DNA of 64,000 bases from Gnetum montanum (taxonomy: Eukaryota > Streptophyta > Gnetopsida > Gnetales > Gnetaceae): positions 609,101 through 673,100 of the forward strand of contig MNCI01003660.1 of assembly GCA_015680685.1 (NCBI GenBank), in the 5' to 3' direction. Under the pieces are notes generated by a model. It saw only the letters and a program-made list of their open reading frames with translations. It searched no databases and was not told the DNA's origin. Both the position numbers and the translations under genes were made by a program. This document shows positions 21,551-32,226 of this stretch, piece after piece; position 1 is the first letter of the stretch, and every line of letters begins with the position of its first letter.

Positions 21551-22736
21551 TGTTAACCTTTTGGTATGTCAAAACCTTAAAGAAAATGGAGACTATGGAA
21601 ATGTGTTTGCAATCTAGCAAGGCCATAAATGAGAAAGGACTTCAAAATAAGAGTTGAGTTTGAAAACGAGATCTACTTTGAGATGTTGTGAGATCTATGT
21701 AGAGATGTTGTTATGAAGACTACATGGGCAAGATGAAAGCATGGATGAAAATAAAGAGTATAAATCAAATAAAGATGCTCCAAGGACTAGCAAGAAGGCG
21801 AATTGATAGGAGAAATATTCAAAAGTCAAATTTGAAAAGTTAAGGAGATGTCTTCTAAAAATAATAGAAGTTTGGATTCAAGAATAGACGTCTCCCTAGA
21901 GATGTTCCATTTTCTGGTGAGATGTCTCTCTTGAATTAAGGCTAATCTCAGGTAGATGTCTCTACGTCGAATAAGATGTCTACACTAGCTATTGGGTAGT
22001 CATTGCATAGATTCTAAGGAATTTTTGAGGTTATAAGAAGATACCAAAATTTTGGGAATTATGTAAGCATTATTAACAACAAAAGAAATCATTTTCATAT
22101 TTATGCTATTATACTCTTATTCTTCATTGTAACATCATTTGCTTGCTTGTATGTTGAATTGAGCTCCAATGACAAGGACTTGTAATTTTAGTTACATTCT
22201 TTCCTTGTGTATTTTTCTTTTTCTTGTTGCCATATGGGGTTGATGTGCTTCTTGTGAGAAGGCGTCCTCATTAAGCTTATTGGGGCCTTGTGGGGTTGAG
22301 TGGTTTTGCAACATCAAAACACTTTGGAGTGGAGCTCAATTATGTAGAAGTTGTGGGATCCTTGAAACCACATTCTAAGCTAGTTGAGACCTTACAGGGT
22401 TTAGTGGTTTCAGAAAAAGCACTTCGAAGTAAAGCATATATCTTGTAAAGGGTATGGTGCCCTTCAAACCACATTTTGAGCTTGTTGGGACCCTCTGGGG
22501 TTGAGACACTTTGCAGGGATGAAACTCTCTATAGTGGAGCTCAAATCTTGTAAATGTTGTGATGTCCTCTAAATCACATTTTGGAAAAAAAAAAGTCCAA
22601 ATGTGTGCATAGATTCTACCCTTTGAGTGTGGATGTACTCAAGTTGGGGAACCATGTAAAATTTGATGTGTTCATGTGGTCGATGTAGTTTTTAATTGGG
22701 AAACTAATAAACTTCCTTCTAAGTTCTTGATCCTCA
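21551..22736 (+). repeat. copia-2 5' LTR
   Basis: Similar along its length to 38947-40144. It includes repeated AGATGTCTCC-type motifs (21840-21990) and a run of three GTTGGGACCCT-type blocks near its end (22277-22505). Confidence 0.92.
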
Positions 22737-22738
22737 AG

Positions 22739-22750
22739 TGGTATGAGAGC
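22739..22750 (+). other. copia-2 primer binding site
   Basis: TGGTATGAGAGC after the LTR; one change from TGGTATCAGAGC (initiator tRNA-Met type). Confidence 0.8.
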
Positions 22751-22791
22751 TTGGTACTCCTAGTTTTGAGTGTAACAACTTAGGAATGAAC

Positions 22792-22882
22792 AATGGAAGA
22801 AGGATCATACATCAAGTCATCAATGTTCAATGGAATCATCTTACATGTTGGAAGACTTAAATGCAAAAATTCTCTAAGTACG
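22792..22882 (+). pseudogene. copia-2 gag, first part, cut by gypsy-2
   Basis: The ATG at 22792 opens MEEGSYIKSSMFNGIILHVG, a typical start for plant copia Gag (ME..., then MFNG...W), although the expected NY and W residues are altered. The frame is cut at 22882 by the nested gypsy-2 LTR and resumes beyond 35728. Confidence 0.75.
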
Positions 22883-23803
22883 TGACGAAGTGTCAAATGG
22901 TCAATGCGTTTACTAGGCCACATATACGGGACCCTGTATACACAGCCACGTTGACGTAGCCCCGTATACGTGGCCCCGTCAACGCGGCCCCGTTGACGCA
23001 TCCTTCCATGCGTCGACATGGCCCTGTTTACATAGAGCCTATTCTGACCTATAAATAAGAGGGCTTCCGCCTCTCTTGGGTACCTTTTTATCAATTGTAG
23101 TAAAGCTCTTGTAGTTTGTTCCCACGAGAGATAGAATATTTTCCAAGTGCCCACAGTAGGTGTAAGAAAGATGTTTGGCTCTTTATTCGAGTGCTGATGC
23201 ATCTGAGCCCATTGGCATGAACAACAATAAAGAAGAGCTTTTCAATAATTCCTTGCAGCAATTGGACTTAGTTATTTAATGCATTTAATAGTTTAAATAT
23301 TTCTATGCTTTAATAGTTCTTAAGTTTATCTTGTTATTATTTTAATTGCTATCACTCGTTTATAGTTCATAGCAACCATAAGTATGACCATCTCAAATGT
23401 AAACCCAACGCTTGGCAACTGAGTGATGCTTAACGTCTAGTAACCTAGTAGTGGTTAGGGTATGTTCAGGACATGCTCGGAAGATGGGATAAGATACTTA
23501 TGCTAGGAATAGTTAAGATACAGCTTAGGATAATTATAGATTAGATAATATTTCATTCCTTACTTTTCATACCTTAATTAGACACCAAAAGATAAAGTAA
23601 AAAGCCATAAAAATCAGTTGCCTCAATCTCACTTAACCATCGCCACTAGAACATCACAAGTGAGGTTGGGAGGATAACGACCGTTCTAACCAAGGGTTTG
23701 CTGGTTAAGGTCTAGTGTATGCAAAGTGCTTATAGTCTACAGAATTCGACTGAGTTGCCTGTGATTCGTATGGTTGGGCATAGGGGTACCTAGCCGCTCA
23801 TCA
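22883..23803 (+). repeat. gypsy-2 5' LTR
   Basis: Starts TGACGAAG and ends CCGCTCATCA. A GC-rich block at 22920-23030 is built of short near-palindromes (GTATACGTGGCCCCG, GTCAACGCGGCCCCGTTGAC). TATA box TATAAATAAG at 23050-23059. The 140-codon minus-strand open frame at 22780-23202 lies across the LTR and is not a gene; the same kind of frame recurs in the 3' LTR. Confidence 0.92.
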
Positions 23804-23822
23804 TTGGCGCTATTGTTGGGGA
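23804..23822 (+). other. gypsy-2 primer binding site
   Basis: TTGGCGCTATTGTTGGGGA directly after the LTR; resembles the TGGCGCC-GTTGCC-GGGGA type of Athila/Tat elements. Confidence 0.85.
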
Positions 23823-23969
23823 CTGTTAGTATTACATGTGCTAATTAACCTTAGCAAACTTATTATTCACGTCGTTGGAATGGACCCAGGATTGTAACAT
23901 TTACGCACACTAGGTAGATTAAAGTAAGAAGAAAGGTACACTAAGTAAATGGATCATTTAACATCCAAC

Positions 23970-26440
23970 ATGTCTTCTCACAGGTGAGATGTATCCAACC
24001 CACCGGTGCCATAAGAACGTCAGGTAGTATACAAGCATCCTAATGAATATGTACCTGACTTCACATTCATCTTGCATCAGGATGAGCATCTATGATGGCA
24101 GGACATGGAAGGTAGCATCATACTACCACCTGACTGATCGGCTCCTGGAATGCTGTTCCATAATCTTGCCAGACTAGGCATCCAGGACCATAGTATGGAG
24201 TACGTCATGGAGGACCATAACTATCGGGACTATTGTCCCACTGAGGCCCAATGAGCATGAGATCAGCAGTAGGCAGAATGATATGAACACATGAAGGGGA
24301 AACAGTTCAATAACTCCTTATTTTTGCAAGGGTTGCAAGACAATGGGGAATCTATCTTTCATGATTCCCATTTGGCCGAACTTCCTTGAGGGCAGTAGGT
24401 CATCCAGTCCATTATCCAGAATAACCAAGAAAATGATCGGGACCCCTAGGACGATGGAGGATCACGTGGGAAAGGCCACAACACAAGCAGGGATGGACAG
24501 GAAGATCGTGGCGGTCGCCAGAACAGAGGGGGAGATCGCCACCAGGGTGGTGACGATCCCTCTCCTTCTTCTCCATCCTCTCGCTCCCCTCTATTGTCAC
24601 CCAGTTTAGAATCTAATCATAATTGTGGTAGAAAGAAGCGAGGAGGTGGTGGTCATAAGGATCGAAAGGAACAACGTGAGGAAGCACGTGACTAATCGCG
24701 CGAGCCTCATCGTCATTAAAGGAGGGGCAGCTGGAATCGTCATAGACACCGTGGTGCTTAGCAGGACTATGACTCAGATGAGCCATTGTTGGCTACTCGA
24801 AGCATGATCCATATTGCTGAGGCAGTTGAGATCCCTAGTAGGAACTTGAAGGATAGCTAGATCAAATGCATTGATATGAACAACATTCCCTAATTTGAAG
24901 GGGGTACAATTGTGATCCGAAAACTCACTTGCAAGCGTTCCATGACGCTTGCACCTTGCAGAATATTGATAATGATTAGCATAAGCTTAAGTTTTTCCCT
25001 CGCACACTCATCAAGGAAGAAGAAAGTTGGTACCAATCTTTGGAATCAGAATCAATTAGAAGATGGAGTACGATGCTTGATATTTTCAATGAAAAATATC
25101 AAACCTACACTAGGGTGGCGAACTTGAGATGTCAGATCCATGGGTGGAAGCAAGGTAATCATGAACCCTTGGATGCAGCCATGAGGAGGTACTATTCATT
25201 GTTACATCAGTGCCTTGGTCATGGCTACTCTCAGCGAGCACAGCTTCACCATATCATTGATTAGTTCTGCTTTGTAACGAGAAAGACCCTTGGTGTGTAC
25301 GCCTAGGGATGATTATCAAAACTAAGGGTCCATGAACTGCAGTGCCTCATTGAGCAAGTGGCCAAAGAAGAGGGGGAAGTTAGAAAGAAGGAGAGTGCAG
25401 AGGAGTTTAACTGGGATCCTTCCATCAGAAAGACGGAAGTCCAATTTTGCGAAGATGAGGAGGAATCACCATTGGAAGTAGCGGTGAACCGAAAAACCTT
25501 GCCCTTACAAAAGTTTGCATCTAAAATATCAGGAAATGTTGATAAGATGTGGGACTCCCTATATGAAAGATTCCAAAGTGTGCTAAAAATTGCAAAAGAG
25601 TCCAGGGAACAAAGTAATGATCGTGATCTACGTAGGAAGAAGGAAGCTGAACGTGCCCAACATAAGGGTAAGGGCAAAGTTGTTGAAGCAGAATAGGTTG
25701 CAGACTCTGACACGGAGGAGGATGATGAATGTGGAATATGCCAATATGAACATCCTAAGATGTGTTTCCACGTAGTGTCACATCTTCAAGAGTCTGGGGT
25801 GTATGCATTGAATCCTCGCTTGGCAAGGAGGCAAACACCTCGAAGGTTGTGTTACCCACAAGGAAACCTAAGGTAGTTCCACCAGCAGCAAAGGTATTAT
25901 CCAAGTGGAGTGCTACCGCAACCTTATGAGCACTTCCAGTAGTGGTAGCATCCACAAGCGTGGGGAATGCCACCTCCAAGGCAGCAGTACCCTTACCGAT
26001 AGCTAGATCCCTATGGGTACTATGTTCAGCAACCAGTCTCTCCACGGGACTCTTCCAGTCACGTCACATTTCAGAATTATTACCACCCCCAGAATATTTT
26101 TGACCATAATCTCCATCACCTAGGTGGGGAAAACCCACATCTTTACTATCCTCCATCACCTTCTCTTGCCACTTCTTGTCCACAACATCCCACTTAGGTA
26201 CCACCTGCTCCACCTATGCAGAGGAAGATACTGCCATAACCATAGCAAAGAAATGCTACGAGGGCTGTTAACCTACAACTGGCACCTCAGCCGAGTGGAC
26301 CGGAACCCAAACAACGGAAACATCCTTTCTTCCGGCCTAACAATCTAAGCATACCCTCACATACACCTGTGGCTAGTGCCTCTGAACTTCAAACTGCCTC
26401 CACCGATCCACCGCTCGAGTGGCCTTCAAACTAAACATCC
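23970..26440 (+). pseudogene. gypsy-2 gag remnant
   Basis: The probable start ATG at 23970 (MSSHR...) aligns with MSSS starts in gypsy-3 and gypsy-4. Then come FTFILHQDEHL near 24063, an Arg/Gly/Asp/Ser-rich low-complexity stretch (24450-24780) and the capsid part (SIRRWSTMLDIFNEKYQTY at 25049-25105, then WKQGNHEPLDAAM near 25150-25190). A charged stretch (25358-25690) leads to a CX2CX3HX3C knuckle at 25730-25765 (CGICQYEHPKMC). A Pro/Gln/Tyr-rich tail runs to about 26330. Stops and frame changes are frequent. The knuckle spacing is shorter than the usual CX2CX4HX4C and is shared by the family. Confidence 0.85.
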
Positions 26441-26458
26441 TCCAATGTACAAACGGTC

Positions 26459-26851
26459 ATGCTCACTCATGCCATGACCGACTGGATAAAGGCAGGGCAT
26501 CTTTCCCAGAAATTTATTGATCCGAGAAGCCCCCTCATCTATCTTCAGGTGGTAGGGAATGAGTCGTGTAAAGCCCTTCTGGACTTAGGGTCAGGTGTCA
26601 ATTTGATCTCACATGACATGTACAAGAACTGGAACTTGCCCCCACTAAAGAAGAGCAACATTCGGCTTGAGCTGGCAGATCAATCCATCATTGTTCCCTT
26701 GGGATTGGTAGAGGATATTGTGACCACCGTTTGTGGGTGGTCCTATCCTACCGATTTCCTCATCATTTGTGTGAATAATTGCAAGGGGAACTTTCCTATC
26801 ATAATGGGAAGAGGTTGGCTGAGCATGGTTGATGAAAGACTAGGACTTTGA
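26459..26851 (+). pseudogene. gypsy-2 aspartic protease
   Basis: An open stretch of 130 codons. LLDLGSGVNLIS carries the catalytic Asp at 26582-26584 in the D-L-G form typical of this group. GNFPIIMGRGWLSMVD (about 26788-26835) is the second conserved half. It would process the polyprotein. It continues with stops towards the reverse transcriptase (a linker near 27095-27334 is still open). Confidence 0.85.
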
Positions 26852-27459
26852 GATCTTTCTCTTAAAATATCAAAGGAAAATCCTTTTGGAAAAATCAAGA
26901 AGAAGTGTATTCCATGCATTGCATATAATGACTCAGGGTGCAACTATGTGTAGAAGTTATGGTTTGATAAGTGGACATCAATTCAAGCATGCAGTCGGTG
27001 TACCAAAGAATCATCGGTTCAACAGTGCCTGTACGTAGCAGTCACAACTAAAGAAGGCACCCAGTGGCTGATAGCTGACCTTGCGAGTAGCACATTGTGC
27101 ATGGAACCATTTGAGGGGCTTGTACGAGCCTATCTAGAAAGCATGGATGAAATGGAAGAGGTTCATCAACAAGTATCCACTGTTGATGACCATGATGATT
27201 GGGGAAAGCTACAAATCCCTGAAAGCTTCAAAAAAGAGCCCTTGGAGCTCAAATCCTTACCGTCCCACTTAGAATACACATTTCTGAAAAATGGGATGTC
27301 AGTAATTGTTAATGCCACCCTTGTTTCTAAATAGAAGAAAAAGTTGCTGAAGGTGGTGAACAAATGGGATGCTGTGTTTGCATGGTCATATCTTGAGTTG
27401 ACCAGAGTTGATCCTAGGGTTTGCCAACATCAGATATATATTGACCCCTCCATGAAGCC

Positions 27460-28290
27460 ATGACGTCAACCACAAAGGTGGTTGAACCCCAAATTGAAGC
27501 AAGTCGTCAAAGATGAAATCAAGCAGTCGCTCAAAGAGTGGTTCATCTATTCCATTGCCAATAGCAAATGGGTTAGCCCACTTGTTATTGTGCCAAAGAA
27601 GAGTGGAAAATGGAGGGTTTGTATAGATTTCTGATTACTCAACATGGCTACCTTCAAGGATCACTTCCCACTCCCATTTTTGGACTAGGTGTTGGGCACC
27701 ATTACAGAGCACCGTTATTACAGCTTTTTGGATGGTTATAGTGGCTATAACCAAATCCAAATTGCATCATAGGACCTGGCCAAAACAACTTTCAAAAGTC
27801 CATGGGGGACTTTCGCATACAAGAAGATGCATTTTGGCCTAGGTAATGCACTTGTCACTTTCCAACGCCTTGTCCTCAATATCTTCCAGCAGTAGATTGG
27901 CAATGGGGTAGAAGTCTTCATGGATGACTTCTCCACCTATGAGGCCACATTCGAGCAAGCCTTGGACCGCCTTGAGCAAGTTCTAAAGAGGTGTGTAGGC
28001 ACTAATTTGTGGCTCAATTGGCAGAAAAGCCACTTGATGGTCCAAGAAGGCATTGTGATAGGGAATTGTATCTCATAGAAAGGGATTAGCATGGATCCTG
28101 AAAAGATTAGGATTATCCAAGGAATCACCCGATAACCAAGCACTGTAAAAGATGTTCGGTCATTCCTTGGTCACATTGGTTACTATCGGCGCTTCATTGA
28201 AAATTTATTGAAGATCGCCAAGCTGTTGGTAGAACTCACAAAGAAAGATGCTCTGTTCATTAGGACCAAGGAATGTGAATATGCATTTCA
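27460..28290 (+). pseudogene. gypsy-2 reverse transcriptase remnant
   Basis: WVSPLVIVPKKSGKWRVCIDF (in part, about 27569-27633), FLDGYSGYNQIQIA (about 27727-27770) and the catalytic box FMDDF at 27917-27931, both Asp kept. VRSFLGHIGYYRRFIEN (about 28156-28205) marks the connection domain. Stops at 27634, 27685, 27769, 27892, 28075 and 28132 interrupt an otherwise continuous frame. The MSFGLCNAP motif is altered to MHFGLGNAL. Confidence 0.9.
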
Positions 28291-28717
28291 AGCACTCAAG
28301 CAGAAACTCATAGAAACTGTAGTTCTATGGGCACCTGATTGGTCCAAACCCTTCCACATTATGATGGATGCATCCAACTATGCCTTGGGAGCTATGCTTA
28401 CATAGTGTGATGATAAAAAATGTCCATACTATATCCACTATGCAAGCCGTAGCATTGTGGGTGCTCAACTTAACTACACCACCACTAAAATGGAGTTGAT
28501 GGCGATGGTGTTCACCTTGGAAAAATTTCGACACTATGTGCTCGGATACAAAGTGTTCCTACATACTAACCACAGTGCTATCCAGTTCCTGATGAGCAAA
28601 CCAATAGTGAGCCCCCTCATCATTTGGTGGCTTATGATTCTTCAGGAATTTGACCTCACCATGGCAGATGAAAAGGGAATCGAGAATGTGGTTGCTGACC
28701 ACTTGTCTTGGTTGTGA
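28291..28717 (+). pseudogene. gypsy-2 RNase H remnant
   Basis: HIMMDASNYALGAMLT (28358-28405) has the first catalytic Asp. NYTTTKMELMAMV (28472-28510) shows the expected Glu region. In LHTNHSAIQFL (about 28558-28590) the usual HTDHSA has Asn in place of the catalytic Asp. ENVVADHLSWL (28682-28714) ends the domain. Confidence 0.85.
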
Positions 28718-28899
28718 TGGGATGGCATAGAAGGGGAGGAGCCCCTTTTTGACCAATTTCTAGATGAACTCCTCTTCGCTGGTGTTGTTGATTCGTAGAT
28801 GCCCAAAGCATCACTTTGATTCAGTTACATCCTCACCTATCTCACAACTTAGGAGCTGCCTAATGAGTGGGACCATCGGTAGAAACAACAGTTTCTCCA

Positions 28900-30055
28900 T
28901 AAGGGCAAGCGCTTCATGGAAATCAACGATCACCTTTATAAGGTGTGTACAAATGGCCTGGTTCGATGGTGTGTCCTTGATGATGATACACTACGCATCC
29001 TCCAAGATGCTCACGAGGGCCCTTGTGGGAGTCACTATGCTAGATGCTGCATAGCCATTAAGATCCTGCTTGTAGGGTATTATTGGCCCACAATTTTTAG
29101 GGACGCATAATGGTTTGCCCACTCCTACGAACGATGCCAAAGAGATGGTGGGATGACTGCATAGATGGAGAGACCTCAACATTGGATCCAACCACTAGAG
29201 CCCTTTGACATTTGGGGCATCGACTTCATGGGGCCCATCACACCCTTATCCAATGGAAAGGCGTATATGATCGTAGCTATGGACTACTGCACAAAGTGGG
29301 GCAGAGGTGACCATTGTCATCGATTGTTCTTCAAACATTGTGATACAATTTGTCCAACAGCAAATTGTCAATAGGTTTGGAGTACCACATGCACTCATCT
29401 TGGACAATGGAACTCATTTCACGGGTGTCACTTTTCGAAAACTCATGCAACACTTGGGGTCACCCATAAATTCACAACACCCTATCACCCCCAAGCCAAC
29501 GGGCAGGCTGAAGTCACCAATAGGGAGATCACCAAGATCCTCACCTGAACCATTAGCAAATAAAGGAGGGATTGGAGCACCAAACTTAATGATGTCCTCT
29601 AGGCCTATCGCTCCACTTGGAAACTTCTTATAGGGTACTCTCCCTATGAGTTAGTGTACAAAAAGTTACCAAAACTTCCAATCCAGGCAGAACTTCGAAC
29701 ACGATCCACAGCTAGTCGCCTAGGTCTTGACCTGCTATTAGCACAACGTGAACAACTGATCAATCTAAGTATGCTAGATGACAATCGATTAGTGGCCCAG
29801 TCGTCAAATGAGATCCACAAGGCCTACAACAAAAAATGTCATGATTTTAGGATTTGAAAGGTCACCTTTAGACATGGAGACAAGGTGTTGTATTGGAACC
29901 CCACACATGTATCATAATCGACCAAGTTTCAAACACTGTGGGAGGGACCTTACATTGTCTCTGAAACCTTTTCATCTGGGGCCTTGCTTATCCAAAAACC
30001 TGAGGACCCCACACAGATGTAGTTAATTAACTGGCAACAACTGAAACCTTTCCGT
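28900..30055 (+). pseudogene. gypsy-2 integrase remnant
   Basis: The zinc domain shows HEGPCGSHYARCC...WPTIFRDA (28991-29110) and a CQRD end, with the ligand set partly altered. The core keeps WGIDFMGPI (about 29212-29238) and [10 protein letters not shown] (about 29400-29430). [11 protein letters not shown] near 29484-29518 keeps the Glu, but two frame changes between about 29300 and 29500 separate these. The C-terminal part contains WEGPYIV near 29939-29960, a GPY/F-type module, then WQQLKPFREL. It ends before a CAGTCGTGGGGGAGAT purine tract at 30137. Confidence 0.87.
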
Positions 30056-31640
30056 GAGCTCCACCTAACCAGTGCCACCACCTCATCCTCACCCGAGACA
30101 ACCTCGCTCCGTCTTTCGCATCTCCTCCTTTCTGCCCAGTCGTGGGGGAGATCCTCTTCCATGTTGATCCATTCCACTACGCTCCTCATTGTTTTTGGAA
30201 TTTTTTTGTTTTACACTTTTTTTATTTTTCAACATCGTTCATACGTTTACCAATTCTTGTTAATTTTTTCCTTCCTTTAATTATTTTTCCATTTCTTTTT
30301 TGTTATTTATTTATACGTATGTGTGTGTTTCACTTGCATGTGATTGCTAATCAACCATCTTATTGTCATCAGGTTTGGCGTGGATGGTTTTTGTTGCAAT
30401 GGGTCACTAAAAATAGCCACTTATTTTACCTCGCTTCTATCCTCACATGGTTGTTCTTGGTTTTTGCATCTTCTTTCACCTCATAATATCCATAGTGAGT
30501 CCACGTCATCCACCCATTCATCCACTCCATGGTTTTCCAACTCTTGGAAATGTGCAACCCTGTTTCTTTTAAAAACATATAATTAATGTGTGACTTATGT
30601 AGTTCCTAGACTCAGGGATGACCCAATGGTTCAAATCGGGTGTGACTTTAACGGGAATGCAACATTCATCATCCTCTTCTACCCCTTGGGTGGCGAGAGT
30701 GCCCTTATGGATTTCTTTCCACTCCAAGTCCTTCTCTACAAGGAAGCTCCTTGGCAGTTTGACCTTGCATGGTGTGGTCCTCATCAAAAACACAAAAAAA
30801 AAAAAAACATGAGGATTCAAAGCACACCCCTTGGTCGAATGCATGCACACAAGCATGGGTCTTTGCATGATGTGATTCCCACAAAATAAAAGACAACAAA
30901 AGAATAAAATCTTAACCATGTGGGAATTCAAAGCACACCCCTTATATCGCCTCTCACGGGCCACAAGCACTAGTTATGGGACTTTCTTCATCCCCTCTAA
31001 CTTGGTCCCATTTTACTTCCTTCCTCTCACGTTTGTTGGAGTGGTGGTTCTCTGTGGATGCATTCCTATCCACTTAGGGGGTGGATGAGTCTTCGCATGT
31101 TGCTGCGATGTCACTGGATGTTGATAGTTTTGGGTTTGAACTCAGGTAAGGTCCTATCGGGTCACTTACCCACAACTTTACACGGGGTTTCATGTGACCA
31201 ATAATTTGAGTTCCACTCTCACTCCTCTCTCTCCACCCATTTCTCTCCATGACTCACCTCACTACTAGTCTTATGTTTTGATCATTTATTGTGATTTCCT
31301 TTGAGCTTTTCATGCCATGGCAGGTTCGCATGGATGGGCGTATTAACTTGCGAGCACCATTCCTTAGCCCTGGGGTCCATGGACCCCGTTGTTGGGGATA
31401 TGCAAGGGATACGAAGGCTACCGCCTACTATGGGGAGGAATTTCTTGCATATCCTCGGTGTTGTTTGTTAGTCTTCCATCCTTTTGGTTTTTTGGTGGCT
31501 TGTTTCCATGTTATTCATCGCTCGATTTCTTTCTCGCGGAGTTCTTTCTCACCACGTTCTCCTACCTATGACTCTTTTTCTAGCTTGATTTCCCTTTCTT
31601 TTATTCTCAGCCGTGTTCTAGGCCTCTCATGCTCTTCAAT
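30056..31640 (+). other. gypsy-2 spacer between pol and extra frame
   Basis: Non-coding. A T-rich tract at 30190-30320. Two copies of a TTCAAAGCACACCCCTT motif at about 30817-30833 and 30929-30945; the same motif occurs in the opposite orientation in gypsy-4 near 53918-53935. The open frames here (for example 31291-31662, 123 codons) have no recognisable domain. Confidence 0.55.
30137..30152 (+). other. extra polypurine-like tract in gypsy-2 (after integrase)
   Basis: CAGTCGTGGGGGAGAT resembles the element's real polypurine tract (34759-34773) and the tracts at 31949-31962 (gypsy-2) and 40841-40860 (gypsy-3, minus). Confidence 0.5.
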
Positions 31641-31679
31641 CACCTCAATTTGGCATTTTTAATTCATCTTTTTAGGCTT

Positions 31680-31830
31680 TTTCTAGGTTGGTCAATGCTG
31701 GTCAACGGGTGTGACCCCCTACGTATATGGGGCCCCATATACGTAGCCCCCTGCTTATACGTGGCCTGATCGATGCAGTGCCCAACCCCTATATATATGG
31801 CCATTTTGCTTTTAGAATTCATCATTTTGC
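31680..31830 (+). promoter_or_regulatory. LTR-like internal promoter segment in gypsy-2
   Basis: GC-rich TACGTGGCC-type words like those of the LTR U3 (22920-23030) surround a perfect 28-bp palindrome (31719-31746). They are followed by CCTATATATATGGCC (about 31788-31802), a possible TATA box. The order of elements mimics the LTR, and the segment lies upstream of the extra reading frame. Promoter activity is inferred only from this resemblance. Confidence 0.4.
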
Positions 31831-31942
31831 AAACAAATTGGGGGGATATTTTGCCATTTTTTCTTCCTAACTTCTTCCCAAGCACCCACACTCCATCGCG
31901 TGTCCGCATTAACCGATCCTTGTCCTCTTGAGCACTCAGAGG

Positions 31943-32226
31943 TATGCTCTTAGTCGTGGGGGAGGGGGGGGGGGGGGAGGCCTATGAGTAATTAATTAAT
32001 TAATTAGTTAATTGATTAAGACTTCGCACCTTAAGCGAAGAAACAAAAACAACCATTTAAACTCCAACTCATCCCTTGTTTTTGTCTCTAACCCATGAAT
32101 TAACACTTTGGGGGATTTTATGGAATGCCCATGCCAACAACATAACTTAGTCAAACTGAGAAGGTGTATAAGGACCATTTTGAGCTACTTATGCACAGTC
32201 TAATGGGTGGTTATGTTTGATTGCAG
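31943..32226 (+). other. possible intron before the extra frame of gypsy-2
   Basis: A donor-like CAGAG|GTATGC at 31942/31943 and an acceptor-like TTTGATTGCAG ending at 32226, immediately before ATG 32227. The segment includes a purine tract and a run of 14 G at 31964-31977. Only consensus-level evidence. Confidence 0.3.

Noticed and set aside
22780-23202. 140-codon minus-strand frame
   Set aside because: It spans the gypsy-2 LTR and copia-2 gag boundary; a shorter equivalent occurs in the other LTR (34913-35122). It is a shadow of the repeat.
31291-31662. 123-codon plus-strand frame in gypsy-2
   Set aside because: No domain, odd composition, located in the spacer; overlapped by another frame of similar length.
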